NCBI GenBank assembly: GCA_002900555.1
Contig: MUGD01000140.1
Location: 1 to 5,294 of the forward strand
DNA: 5,294 nt
Origin: Thermoplasmata archaeon M9B2D
GTDB lineage: Archaea; Thermoplasmatota; E2; DHVEG-1
Direction of reading: 5' to 3'
In this document: positions 1-4,608 of the stretch, one piece after another
Layout: every line of letters starts with the position of its first letter
Numbering within the stretch: the stretch's first letter is position 1
Made by a program: the position numbers and the translations under genes
The notes under the pieces: generated by a model
Databases searched by the model: none
What the model saw: the letters and a program-made list of their open reading frames with translations, nothing else
What the model was told of the DNA's origin: nothing

Positions 1-435
1 ATAATTTCCATTCGTAGTTGTATTCACGACGAATTCTGGTTTTGTTTTTAATATTAAAAAAGCTTGAACAATCTGATTACGACTTAAATCGTGTAGGGTA
101 TCATCCTGTCTTGCTTTTTGTATACATAATTCTGTGAATCGTGCAAATGTCGTATCATCCATGTTACTGATGATGTCTATGGTTTTGCTTAGTTGTTCAG
201 TCCTGCTATCTCGAATTGGAAATTGTAAGAGATTTTCTTTTCCCATTCCAAGATACTGAGATGTAAGGATTTTCTGTTGTTGATTCGTAGCTCTTTGTGT
301 CCTTACATTAAACAATGGTGAATCATTAATAGTCGATTTTACCGATTGATACCCAACGACATTTGCCAAAGAACCAAATACAACAATAACTACAGTTACA
401 ACGCTGATTCCAATAGTCCAACCAGTCGTTTTCAT
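1..435 (-). CDS. Partial membrane-anchored or secreted protein of unknown function, C-terminus off the left edge
   Basis: This frame is open from an ATG at 435 to the window edge, giving 145 residues with no stop. A strong ribosome binding site (GGAGG at 441-445) lies 5 nt before the ATG. The N-terminus has a short MKTTGW head, then a hydrophobic stretch at about residues 8-28 (VVTVVIVVFGSLANVV), then a polar exported-looking region. This fits an uncleaved signal anchor with the rest outside the cell. Residues 38-75 include SPLFNVRTQRA and YLGMGKENLLQFP; residues 81-110 look helical (TIDIISNMDDTTFARFTELC). From memory, a VVGYQ anchor followed by SPLFNVR resembles a recurrent surface-protein family in MBG-D Thermoplasmatota. 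No enzymatic motif is visible. It is divergent from the ACT-domain gene at 532 and shares its TATA region. The reading frame is secure; the function is unknown. Confidence 0.8.
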   Translation of the reverse strand, partial: MKTTGWTIGISVVTVVIVVFGSLANVVGYQSVKSTINDSPLFNVRTQRATNQQQKILTSQYLGMGKENLLQFPIRDSRTEQLSKTIDIISNMDDTTFARFTELCIQKARQDDTLHDLSRNQIVQAFLILKTKPEFVVNTTTNGNY

Positions 436-484
436 GTCATCCTCCTTTCTAGATGTCGTAAAAGCAAAGATGATAAATAAGAAA

Positions 485-493
485 GTATATAAG
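485..493. promoter_or_regulatory. TATA element shared by two divergent genes
   Basis: The stretch GTATATAAG reads as a TATA box in both directions. Archaeal initiation falls about 26 nt from the box centre. This predicts a start near 515 for the plus-strand gene at 532 and near 463 for the minus-strand gene at 435. Both leave short leaders that contain the ribosome binding sites. No other comparable A/T box lies between the two genes. Confidence 0.5.
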
Positions 494-500
494 AACATTA

Positions 501-516
501 TGTGATTATAATCACA
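501..516. promoter_or_regulatory. Perfect 16-bp palindrome, candidate operator
   Basis: The sequence TGTGATTATAATCACA equals its own reverse complement. Two further matching pairs lie outside a single mismatch (499 with 518, 498 with 519). It sits between the TATA box at 485-493 and the predicted start at about 515. A bound dimer there would block polymerase on the plus-strand ACT-domain gene while leaving the divergent gene less affected. Autoregulation by the 532-1188 product is one possibility. The binding protein is not identifiable from sequence. Confidence 0.5.
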
Positions 517-531
517 AAAGAAGGGGTTATT

Positions 532-1188
532 ATGGTAACCATCAGCCACGTTGTTCAGAAAATCGTCAGCGATAAACTATTCATTCTAGAACCACTCAGC
601 AAAGGAATCATCTCAAACGTATCACTAGCAGAGCAGCTCAAACCTAAGATAGAAGAAGAACTTGGAAAAAAGGTAAAGACCCATGCGATCGTCATGGCAC
701 TACGACGCTACACAGAAGACATCCAAAAAAAACACAAGGAAATAACGTTCGACTACTCCTCAGAAATCATCCTGAAAACCGACATCTGTGATATTGCATT
801 GCTCCGCTCACCAACACTCTTTACGAAACTCAAACGTCTCTACGACATTGTCGACTTTGAAAAAGGAGATATCCTAAACATCATCCATGGACGTCATGAG
901 GTCGTCATCGTAACCAACGAACGATACATGAAAAAATCACTTGATCTTTTCAAAGGAGAAAAGGTGTTCAACGTCGAAAAAAACCTTGTCTCCCTAACCC
1001 TGACCTTTTCCTCAGACTTCCTTCATACGCCAGGGGTGATTTATAATGTCGTTAGAGCACTAGCATGGGAAAACATCAACATCTATGAGATAGTTTCAAC
1101 CAACACTGAACTTACCTTCATACTCAATAAAAAAGACTCATCGAAAGCATACGGAGTGTTAGGACAACTCGTTGAAAAAAACAAATGA
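532..1188 (+). CDS. ACT-domain protein with a helical, possibly DNA-binding N-terminus; putative amino-acid-responsive regulator
   Basis: The product is 218 residues from the ATG at 532. An in-frame GTG at 502 would add 10 residues, but it lies upstream of the transcription start predicted from the TATA box at 485-493 and inside the palindrome. A purine-rich AGAAGGGG (519-526) lies 5 nt before the ATG. Residues 1-65 look like a helical or winged-helix head ending in HAIVMALRRY, a pattern I associate with conserved archaeal ACT proteins. Residues about 85-145 may form a degenerate first ACT-like unit. Residues 154-216 form a clear ACT domain of the aspartate-kinase type: a beta strand, then TPGVIYNVVRALA, NINIYEIVST, a strand TELTFILNK, and a last helix. 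No kinase domain is present, so a regulatory role sensing an amino acid is more likely than catalysis. The ligand is unknown. Confidence 0.85.
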   Translation: MVTISHVVQKIVSDKLFILEPLSKGIISNVSLAEQLKPKIEEELGKKVKTHAIVMALRRYTEDIQKKHKEITFDYSSEIILKTDICDIALLRSPTLFTKLKRLYDIVDFEKGDILNIIHGRHEVVIVTNERYMKKSLDLFKGEKVFNVEKNLVSLTLTFSSDFLHTPGVIYNVVRALAWENINIYEIVSTNTELTFILNKKDSSKAYGVLGQLVEKNK

Positions 1189-1360
1189 AGCGACGATAAA
1201 ACAGACGTTTTCCAAAAAGACAACAAAGGCAGTATTTGGTTTGCACAAAAATTTTTCTTAACCACAGTACCATTATGTGCATAAGCAAGCATACCGTCCT
1301 CTGCCTATTGTATCTACATCAGTCGAAATGTATTTCCATATGCCTTTGACAAAATGCCTA

Positions 1361-1379
1361 TTTTTCCTTTTAAAAAAAA
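1361..1379. terminator. Back-to-back oligo-T tracts between convergent genes
   Basis: The plus strand reads TTTTTCCTTTT at 1361-1371. The minus strand reads a run of eight T at 1379-1372. No strong hairpin accompanies them, but archaeal termination depends mainly on T-runs. The minus run lies 44 nt after the stop of the gene ending at 1423. The plus run is about 170 nt past the stop at 1188. The rest of 1189-1422 shows only a weak AAAAC-AGAC-GTTTT dyad at 1198-1211. Confidence 0.4.
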
Positions 1380-1422
1380 CTAACCTTACATGAAACCAAG
1401 CTAACGAACCACATCAATCGGA

Positions 1423-2346
1423 TTACAATCGTTGAACGAATTCATAGATAAAAACGAACCAAGACAGACGTGGACGCAGGAGGCAGAAACGCATCTGAGA
1501 ACTACAGGAAGTGATGATCGTGCTGTTCGCTGAGTTGCCTGCGAGGTCAAAAGCGGTGGCGTTCACAACATGAATTCCAATGCCACTTATAATAACTTCA
1601 TACGGCAGATCATAATCGATGTACGAATGATAGCCATCGACCAAGAACTCAACACGATGAATTCCACTTGTTTCATCGGCTGCATCGCCAGTAATCTTAC
1701 GTTTGTTTATACTTATTCGTTGAGCGGAGAGGTGCAATGTTGGAAGGTCACGGTCGATTTTTAGGGTAATAAAACACTCCTCAGAGGAATTGCCTTGGTA
1801 GATCCAATACCACCACAACGCATGTGCCCCGCTTTCACAAACCATAAAAGGTTCATGATATTGGGTATAATCTGCATCATCAAGCTTATAAAAAAGAGCG
1901 TCGATGTTTTCGATATTTACAAAGGTGACGTTCACACAGCTGACATATATTCCATTATTTCCCAAGGTCCCATTCAACACCGGGTACGGATCTGAACCAA
2001 GAGGAGCAAGAGTGAAATCATAGGTGGTATTCTCACCGATGCTTAGCAGTACCCATTCTGTTAGATACCCTTGTTTTGAGCACGTTGCGTTTTTCAGACA
2101 ATAGCAGAGAGGGATGTCGGTCACTTGATAATATCCTGATGAATCACTATAGTTTTCTTCGTAGGTTTCATGGAAATACACTCGGACAAGCGCTCCTGAA
2201 AGAGGATTCATCAGCGTATCAGTCACATACCCAGATAAGGTCCCTGTTGGTTCATATGAGCTATGCGAGAACGCATACCCATGCGCCTGTAGGAAAAAAA
2301 TTGCGGTGATGAAAAGAAGTAGTACGAAATGTTTTTTGATAGACAT
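1423..2346 (-). CDS. Secreted protein with carboxypeptidase-regulatory-like and Ig-like beta domains
   Basis: The product is 307 residues and begins with a typical signal peptide: KK, then a hydrophobic core at residues 7-20, and likely cleavage near AHG-YAFS. A ribosome binding site AGGGAGTG (2354-2361) lies 7 nt before the ATG. Residues about 35-114 match a carboxypeptidase-regulatory-like (CarboxypepD_reg) beta sandwich: GTLSGYVTD, NPLSGALVRVYF, DSSGYYQVTDIP and a final TTYDFTLAPL. Residues 120-195 form a beta-rich segment (ALFYKLDDADY). Residues 198-280 resemble an Ig-like repeat (DETSGIHRVEFLVDG, then VVNATAFDLAGNSANS). Eight N-X-S/T sequons (65, 86, 106, 125, 139, 186, 262, 274) and eight cysteines (from C81 to C288) fit an extracellular glycosylated protein. 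Such modules mediate adhesion or surface structure. The last 25 residues abruptly become basic and hydrophobic (RFCLLRPRLSWFVF), so a frameshift near 1500 is possible. Confidence 0.85.
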   Translation of the reverse strand: MSIKKHFVLLLFITAIFFLQAHGYAFSHSSYEPTGTLSGYVTDTLMNPLSGALVRVYFHETYEENYSDSSGYYQVTDIPLCYCLKNATCSKQGYLTEWVLLSIGENTTYDFTLAPLGSDPYPVLNGTLGNNGIYVSCVNVTFVNIENIDALFYKLDDADYTQYHEPFMVCESGAHALWWYWIYQGNSSEECFITLKIDRDLPTLHLSAQRISINKRKITGDAADETSGIHRVEFLVDGYHSYIDYDLPYEVIISGIGIHVVNATAFDLAGNSANSTIITSCSSQMRFCLLRPRLSWFVFIYEFVQRL

Positions 2347-2384
2347 GTTCTTTCACTCCCTAAGCATATTACAATACAGTATAG

Positions 2385-2393
2385 TATATATAA
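2385..2393 (-). promoter_or_regulatory. TATA box of the secreted-protein gene
   Basis: On the minus strand this reads TTATATATA. Its centre at 2389 predicts a start near 2363, just ahead of the ribosome binding site at 2361-2354 and the ATG at 2346. It lies immediately past the stop of the upstream gene (2400), so the two minus-strand genes can be transcribed separately despite the 53-nt gap. Confidence 0.55.
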
Positions 2394-2399
2394 TTATCT

Positions 2400-2816
2400 C
2401 TACTTTCTTGTCTTTTGTGTGGTGGTGCAGGTGTTTTTCTTCATACGTTCTGTTCTTTCTTTTTCGAGAAGAGCGATGAGCGCGGTAAGTTCTATCACCT
2501 TTGTTTTCGAAAGCGAAAAACAGTGTCTCTGCGGGCATTCGTCGTCAAGGATCGCTCTCTTATCATCATTATCATAGACTACGGGATACAGGGTACATCC
2601 TTTTGGTCTTTGGGGATAAATGCTACATTCTGTCCCATTATGGAACACGCACCGACCGTCTACATTTTTTAACTGTAGCCATCCATTATGCTCTGAAACA
2701 AAAAAAAATTTTTCATATCCCATTTTTTCGATACTCTCAATATCTCGATATGAAAGAATCATATTTGTTTGTATGCAGCATTGCATGCACTTTGTTTCAA
2801 GACAGCAGTTGTACAT
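2400..2816 (-). CDS. CxxCxxCC-type cysteine-cluster protein (YkgJ-like putative zinc/iron-chelating domain)
   Basis: The product is 138 residues. The N-terminus carries a dense cysteine cluster: C4, C5, C10, C13 and C14, with the core KCMQCC. It is followed by TNMILSYRDIESIEKMGY, which matches the family pattern of a chelating cluster and then a small helix starting at an Asp-Ile. A second group follows: C56, then C64-SIYPQRPKG-C74, the family's hallmark C-x-I-Y-x-x-R-P-x-x-C. C94 and C99 come later. The family (PF03692 as I recall it) is presumed to bind zinc or an iron-sulphur centre; its biochemical role is poorly known. The C-terminus is a charged helix (KVIELTALIALLEKERTERMKK) and a basic tail. 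No ribosome binding site precedes the ATG, and the TATA box at 2839-2850 predicts a start within a few bases of it, so the mRNA is probably leaderless. Confidence 0.85.
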   Translation of the reverse strand: MYNCCLETKCMQCCIQTNMILSYRDIESIEKMGYEKFFFVSEHNGWLQLKNVDGRCVFHNGTECSIYPQRPKGCTLYPVVYDNDDKRAILDDECPQRHCFSLSKTKVIELTALIALLEKERTERMKKNTCTTTQKTRK

Positions 2817-2838
2817 ATACTATTTAACTCAAATAACC

Positions 2839-2850
2839 TATAAATTTAAA
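2839..2850 (-). promoter_or_regulatory. TATA box for a near-leaderless transcript
   Basis: On the minus strand this reads TTTAAATTTATA. The centre at about 2845 predicts initiation near 2819, only 2-4 nt before the ATG at 2816. This agrees with the absence of any Shine-Dalgarno match upstream of that ATG. Confidence 0.5.
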
Positions 2851-2875
2851 AACCATACGAAGTTTCATATTATGG

Positions 2876-2899
2876 AAAAAAATAGGACTTTCTTCCTAT
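2876..2899 (-). terminator. Hairpin plus T-run terminating the candidate small RNA
   Basis: Reading the minus strand from 2899, ATAGGA, a 6-nt loop and TCCTAT form a 6-bp stem. The T-run begins at the last stem base and continues to 2876, giving seven T. On the plus strand the same dyad lacks a T-run, so it is oriented for minus-strand transcription. Confidence 0.45.
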
Positions 2900-2965
2900 A
2901 AAAGGGAGGAAAGGGGAAGTTGAAGAGTAAAAAAAAGGATTTGGTATTCGAACTCTACAACCCCC
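2876..2965 (-). ncRNA. Candidate structured small RNA, about 90 nt, of unknown class
   Basis: No ORF explains this stretch of the 340-bp gap. The minus strand has a BRE/TATA core promoter at 2999-2987 whose predicted start is 2964-2965. The RNA would begin GGGGGUUGUAGAGU (2965-2952), which pairs with ACUCUUCAACUUCC (2928-2915). That helix has 14 positions with one U-U mismatch and two G-U pairs. In plus-strand sense the two wobbles become A-C mismatches, so the helix is better on the minus strand. The apical loop is about 23 nt and ends in U8. Past the helix is an unpaired pyrimidine tract CCCCUUUCCUCCC, complementary to Shine-Dalgarno sequences, and then the terminator hairpin. I recognise no C/D, H/ACA or tRNA signature. 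The U8 loop could end transcription early. Expression is unproven. Confidence 0.4.
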
Positions 2966-2986
2966 AATAGAAAATCTCGTTTGAAT

Positions 2987-2999
2987 TTATAAATGTTTC
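2987..2999 (-). promoter_or_regulatory. BRE/TATA core promoter, minus-directed copy
   Basis: On the minus strand this reads GAAACATTTATAA: a BRE-like GAAA followed by a TTTATAA box. It is an exact inverted copy of 3039-3051. The expected start is about 2964, the base where the strongest dyad of the region begins. It could also give a gene at 2816 an alternative leader of about 150 nt. Confidence 0.45.
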
Positions 3000-3038
3000 T
3001 GAAAAAGTCTATATACCGATGGTAACCGGCCTTAATCC

Positions 3039-3051
3039 GAAACATTTATAA
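3039..3051 (+). promoter_or_regulatory. BRE/TATA core promoter of the Lrp-type gene
   Basis: The sequence GAAACATTTATAA combines a BRE-like GAAA with a TATA box. The box centre at 3048 predicts initiation near 3074. This would give the gene at 3157 a leader of about 80 nt, which is long for an archaeal mRNA and holds a dyad (3060-3075) and a short hairpin (3103-3124). Confidence 0.5.
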
Positions 3052-3059
3052 CATTTTAA

Positions 3060-3075
3060 GAGATTGGGAAATCTC
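3060..3075. promoter_or_regulatory. Dyad GAGATT-N4-AATCTC, candidate Lrp-type operator
   Basis: Six-base arms (3060-3065 and 3070-3075) flank GGGA, and AATCTC recurs directly at 3076-3081. The dyad covers the predicted start of the downstream regulator. Lrp/AsnC proteins often repress their own promoters at such positions, so autoregulation is a reasonable inference. Confidence 0.35.
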
Positions 3076-3102
3076 AATCTCCTTGATATTGAAAGGTAAT
3101 AA

Positions 3103-3124
3103 AAGAGCTAAAAAACCTGCTCTT
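3103..3124 (+). other. Leader hairpin upstream of the Lrp-type gene
   Basis: AAGAGC (3103-3108) pairs with GCTCTT (3119-3124) over a 10-nt loop. It lies inside the predicted leader, 32 nt before the start codon. The stem is short and could be chance in this A/T-rich stretch. Confidence 0.25.
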
Positions 3125-3156
3125 ATAGAATCAAAACATCATGGGGGAAAAAGAAT

Positions 3157-3690
3157 ATGGCAAAAAGTAGCAAAAAACAAATAGATCAAGATGAGAAGCG
3201 GGTAATCGAACAATTACAACGAAATTCAAATGAGAGTATCGATAAAATCGCAAAAACCTGCGGATTCTCAAGACAAAAGGTATGGCGCATCATAAAACGT
3301 CTGGAAAACAACAAAACCATTTGGGGTTACACAGCAATACCAGACAAAGAAAAACAAGGTGTACACCATTACATCATGCTGATCAAACGCTCCAACGAGC
3401 CAGCAGCTGACATCATCGACGGTGTCATCGACCAGTTCAAGAAATATGCGGGGAAAAACCTTGGTGTCTTCGTTCAAACCGCAAGTCTGCTGCAAGGTGA
3501 ATACGACCTGATTTTCTGTTTCACCGCAAAAGACATCATGGTGGCAAAACGATTCATGGAATTCATCAGGAAAAAATACTCATCTTACATAAAAGACATC
3601 ATGATGATGGAGGATATCTTCTCCGTACGAATCAGCGGAATGATGAATCCAAAGGTCGACGATCTCAAAGAATACTTCAAAACAGTATAA
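3157..3690 (+). CDS. Lrp/AsnC-family transcriptional regulator
   Basis: The product is 177 residues, close to the usual 150-170 of the family. The start is set by GGGGGA at 3143-3148, 8 nt before the ATG. Residues 10-60 form an AsnC-type helix-turn-helix: DQDEKRVIEQLQRNSNESIDKIAKTCGFSRQKVWRIIKRLENN cut as helices 1-3, then the wing IWGYTAIPD. The recognition helix is about residues 38-50, SRQKVWRIIKRLE. Residues 68-160 fit the RAM effector domain: a first strand HHYIMLIK, a helix IIDGVIDQFKKY, a central strand GVFVQTA, the family-typical GEYDLIFCF, a helix, and a last strand DIFSVRISG. Such proteins form dimers or octamers and bind DNA in response to amino acids or related effectors. The gene is alone on its strand, with its own promoter and terminator. 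The effector and targets cannot be read from sequence. Confidence 0.93.
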   Translation: MAKSSKKQIDQDEKRVIEQLQRNSNESIDKIAKTCGFSRQKVWRIIKRLENNKTIWGYTAIPDKEKQGVHHYIMLIKRSNEPAADIIDGVIDQFKKYAGKNLGVFVQTASLLQGEYDLIFCFTAKDIMVAKRFMEFIRKKYSSYIKDIMMMEDIFSVRISGMMNPKVDDLKEYFKTV

Positions 3691-3699
3691 CCCGCTCTA

Positions 3700-3730
3700 A
3701 GGGCAACAGCCCTCTTCCTATTTTTTTTTT
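3700..3730 (+). terminator. Hairpin and T10 tract after the Lrp-type gene
   Basis: AGGGC (3700-3704) pairs with GCCCT (3709-3713) over an AACA loop. A pyrimidine stretch follows, and then ten T at 3721-3730. It begins 10 nt after the stop codon. The T-run is probably the functional part in an archaeon. Confidence 0.65.
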
Positions 3731-3754
3731 AAAAAAAAAATGTTTCTTAAGAAA
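3721..3754. repeat. T10A10 block followed by a 12-bp palindrome
   Basis: Ten T are followed directly by ten A (3721-3740), and TTTCTTAAGAAA is a perfect palindrome at 3743-3754. The A10 provides a T10 on the minus strand, so the block can stop transcription from both directions. It could also serve as a poor TATA-like element for anything starting near 3757. Confidence 0.45.
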
Positions 3755-3808
3755 ACCAATTCATTTTCTTTTCCCTTTCTTATCCTGATCGATAGAGAAT
3801 GAAGAGAA

Positions 3809-3873
3809 GGGGTCTAAAAAGTCTGGGAGGAAAAGAATGAAAAAAGAATTTTCAATTCAATTCTTTAGACCCC
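3809..3873. repeat. 10-bp perfect inverted repeat enclosing a ribosome binding site and start codon
   Basis: GGGGTCTAAA (3809-3818) is the exact reverse complement of TTTAGACCCC (3864-3873). Allowing an AA bulge, GAG at 3804-3806 also pairs with CTC at 3874-3876. Inside is a small hairpin, GAATT-TTC-AATTC (3846-3858). The Shine-Dalgarno GGGAGG (3825-3830) and the ATG at 3837 fall in the enclosed 45 nt. As RNA this could be a translation-controlling leader; as DNA it could be an operator. Confidence 0.5.
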
Positions 3874-4022
3874 CTCACTATCCTGTAATCGAGTACGGGT
3901 ACATAAAATTTACTCATACATTTCACAGCAAACCTAAGCGAACAAACAGGCAAAAAAAACACGGTAAACACGTCGCATCATTAAATAAAAAAAAAGAAAA
4001 AAAACGGAGGCACATGTTTTAA
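3837..4022 (+). CDS. Possible small basic protein, 61 residues (doubtful)
   Basis: For it: a very good Shine-Dalgarno, GGGAGG at 3825-3830, sits 6 nt before the ATG, and the first 30 residues have an ordinary mixed composition with aromatics (FSIQFFRPPHYPVIEYGYIKF cut at its middle). Against it: the last 12 residues are almost all Lys and Arg, encoded by A-runs that are better explained as the T-tract of the antisense TBP terminator (3987-4034). There is also no clear TATA box between 3755 and 3837. No known domain is recognised. If real, it would be a small, strongly basic, perhaps nucleic-acid-binding protein whose translation could be affected by the inverted repeat around its start. The codons after about residue 30 could also be untranslated sequence in a longer structured RNA. 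Confidence 0.35.
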   Translation: MKKEFSIQFFRPPHYPVIEYGYIKFTHTFHSKPKRTNRQKKHGKHVASLNKKKEKKRRHMF

Positions 4023-4034
4023 AACCACTCCGTT
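3987..4034 (-). terminator. Terminator of the TBP operon
   Basis: On the minus strand AACGGAG (4034-4028) and CTCCGTT (4009-4003) form a 7-bp stem around an 18-nt loop that itself holds GTTTTAAAAC. It is followed by eight T, a C and nine more T (4004-3987). It lies 22 nt past the stop of the TBP gene at 4057. Confidence 0.7.
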
Positions 4035-4056
4035 CTCTTATCTGGACTAGCTATTA

Positions 4057-4608
4057 TTAATGATGAATCAGACCAAGTGACGAAAGCTCTTGGGAGAGTT
4101 TCTCCACAGCAAGAGAGACATCGGTTATCTTCCGTGCCCCGGTGCAGACGATCTTGCCTGAGCCAAACAATAGCATCGCGACACGTGGTTCTTTGATCCG
4201 ATACACAAGCCCGGGAAACTGCTCAGGTTCATACTCGACGTTCTCAAGCCCAAGGGCCATCGCGACCTCGTTGAGGTTCAGCTCACCGCCAAGATCAGAG
4301 ATTGCGACGATGTTCTGAATGACGATCTCAGGGTCCTTATAGACCTCGACGCCCAGTTTCTTCAGTTTCTCTGCTATGATGTTAATCGTCGTCCGAACAT
4401 CCTCAATGTTTTTCGCACCGGTGCAATTCGCTTTCCCGCTGCGGAACAACAGCGTTGCGGTTTTCGGACTGCTTAAACGATACACAAGCCCGGGAAACTG
4501 TTCAGGCTCATATTCAGCTTCTTCTAATGATTGTGCGATAACGTCCAAATCCAACTTATCGGAAAACGACGTTGACGCCACAATATTTTCTACGATTACT
4601 TCTGGCAT
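4057..4608 (-). CDS. tbp: TATA-box-binding protein, canonical copy
   Basis: The product is 183 residues, the normal archaeal size, made of two direct repeats of about 90 residues. Repeat 1 starts VIVENIVAS and has YEPEQFPGLVYRL, TATLLFRSGK and CTGAK. Repeat 2 starts IVIQNIVAI and has YEPEQFPGLVYRI, VAMLLFGSGK and CTGARK. All four phenylalanines that kink TATA DNA are present (F38, F55, F131, F148, by alignment with yeast F99, F116, F190 and F207). The acidic YEPEQ in repeat 2, equivalent to the human TBP residues that contact TFIIB, is intact. This is the likely general factor recruiting TFB and RNA polymerase. It overlaps the end of the upstream paralogue by 13 nt; its ribosome binding site, GGAGG at 4616-4620, lies inside that gene, 7 nt before the ATG. 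Translational coupling is likely. Confidence 0.97.
   Translation of the reverse strand: MPEVIVENIVASTSFSDKLDLDVIAQSLEEAEYEPEQFPGLVYRLSSPKTATLLFRSGKANCTGAKNIEDVRTTINIIAEKLKKLGVEVYKDPEIVIQNIVAISDLGGELNLNEVAMALGLENVEYEPEQFPGLVYRIKEPRVAMLLFGSGKIVCTGARKITDVSLAVEKLSQELSSLGLIHH

Noticed and set aside
502..531. GTG at 502 as the start of the ACT-domain gene
   Set aside because: It lies upstream of the transcription start expected from the TATA box at 485-493 and has no Shine-Dalgarno. The ATG at 532 has both in place.
1570..2309. Plus-strand ORFs opposite the secreted-protein gene
   Set aside because: They lack ribosome binding sites, show no domain pattern and overlap a well-supported minus-strand gene with signal peptide and promoter.
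2415..2901. Several plus-strand ORFs opposite the cysteine-cluster gene
   Set aside because: They are shadows of the minus-strand gene, whose family motif C-x-I-Y-x-x-R-P-x-x-C identifies the real frame.
2896..2906. Plus-strand TATAAAAGG resembling a core promoter
   Set aside because: Nothing downstream of the expected start near 2926 is a convincing gene, only ORFs of about 10 codons. It lies in the terminator dyad of the minus-strand RNA candidate. It may give a very long Lrp-gene leader but was not annotated.
2944..2966. TTCGAAC-containing stretch resembling a tRNA T-loop near an A/C-rich end
   Set aside because: The flanking bases do not form a T-stem, and no acceptor, D or anticodon arm is found nearby. 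TTCGAA is simply palindromic.
3141..3170. Nine-codon upstream ORF (MGEKEYGKK) overlapping the Lrp-gene start in another frame
   Set aside because: It has no ribosome binding site of its own, and its first codons are the purine-rich Shine-Dalgarno of the real gene. It is most likely incidental.
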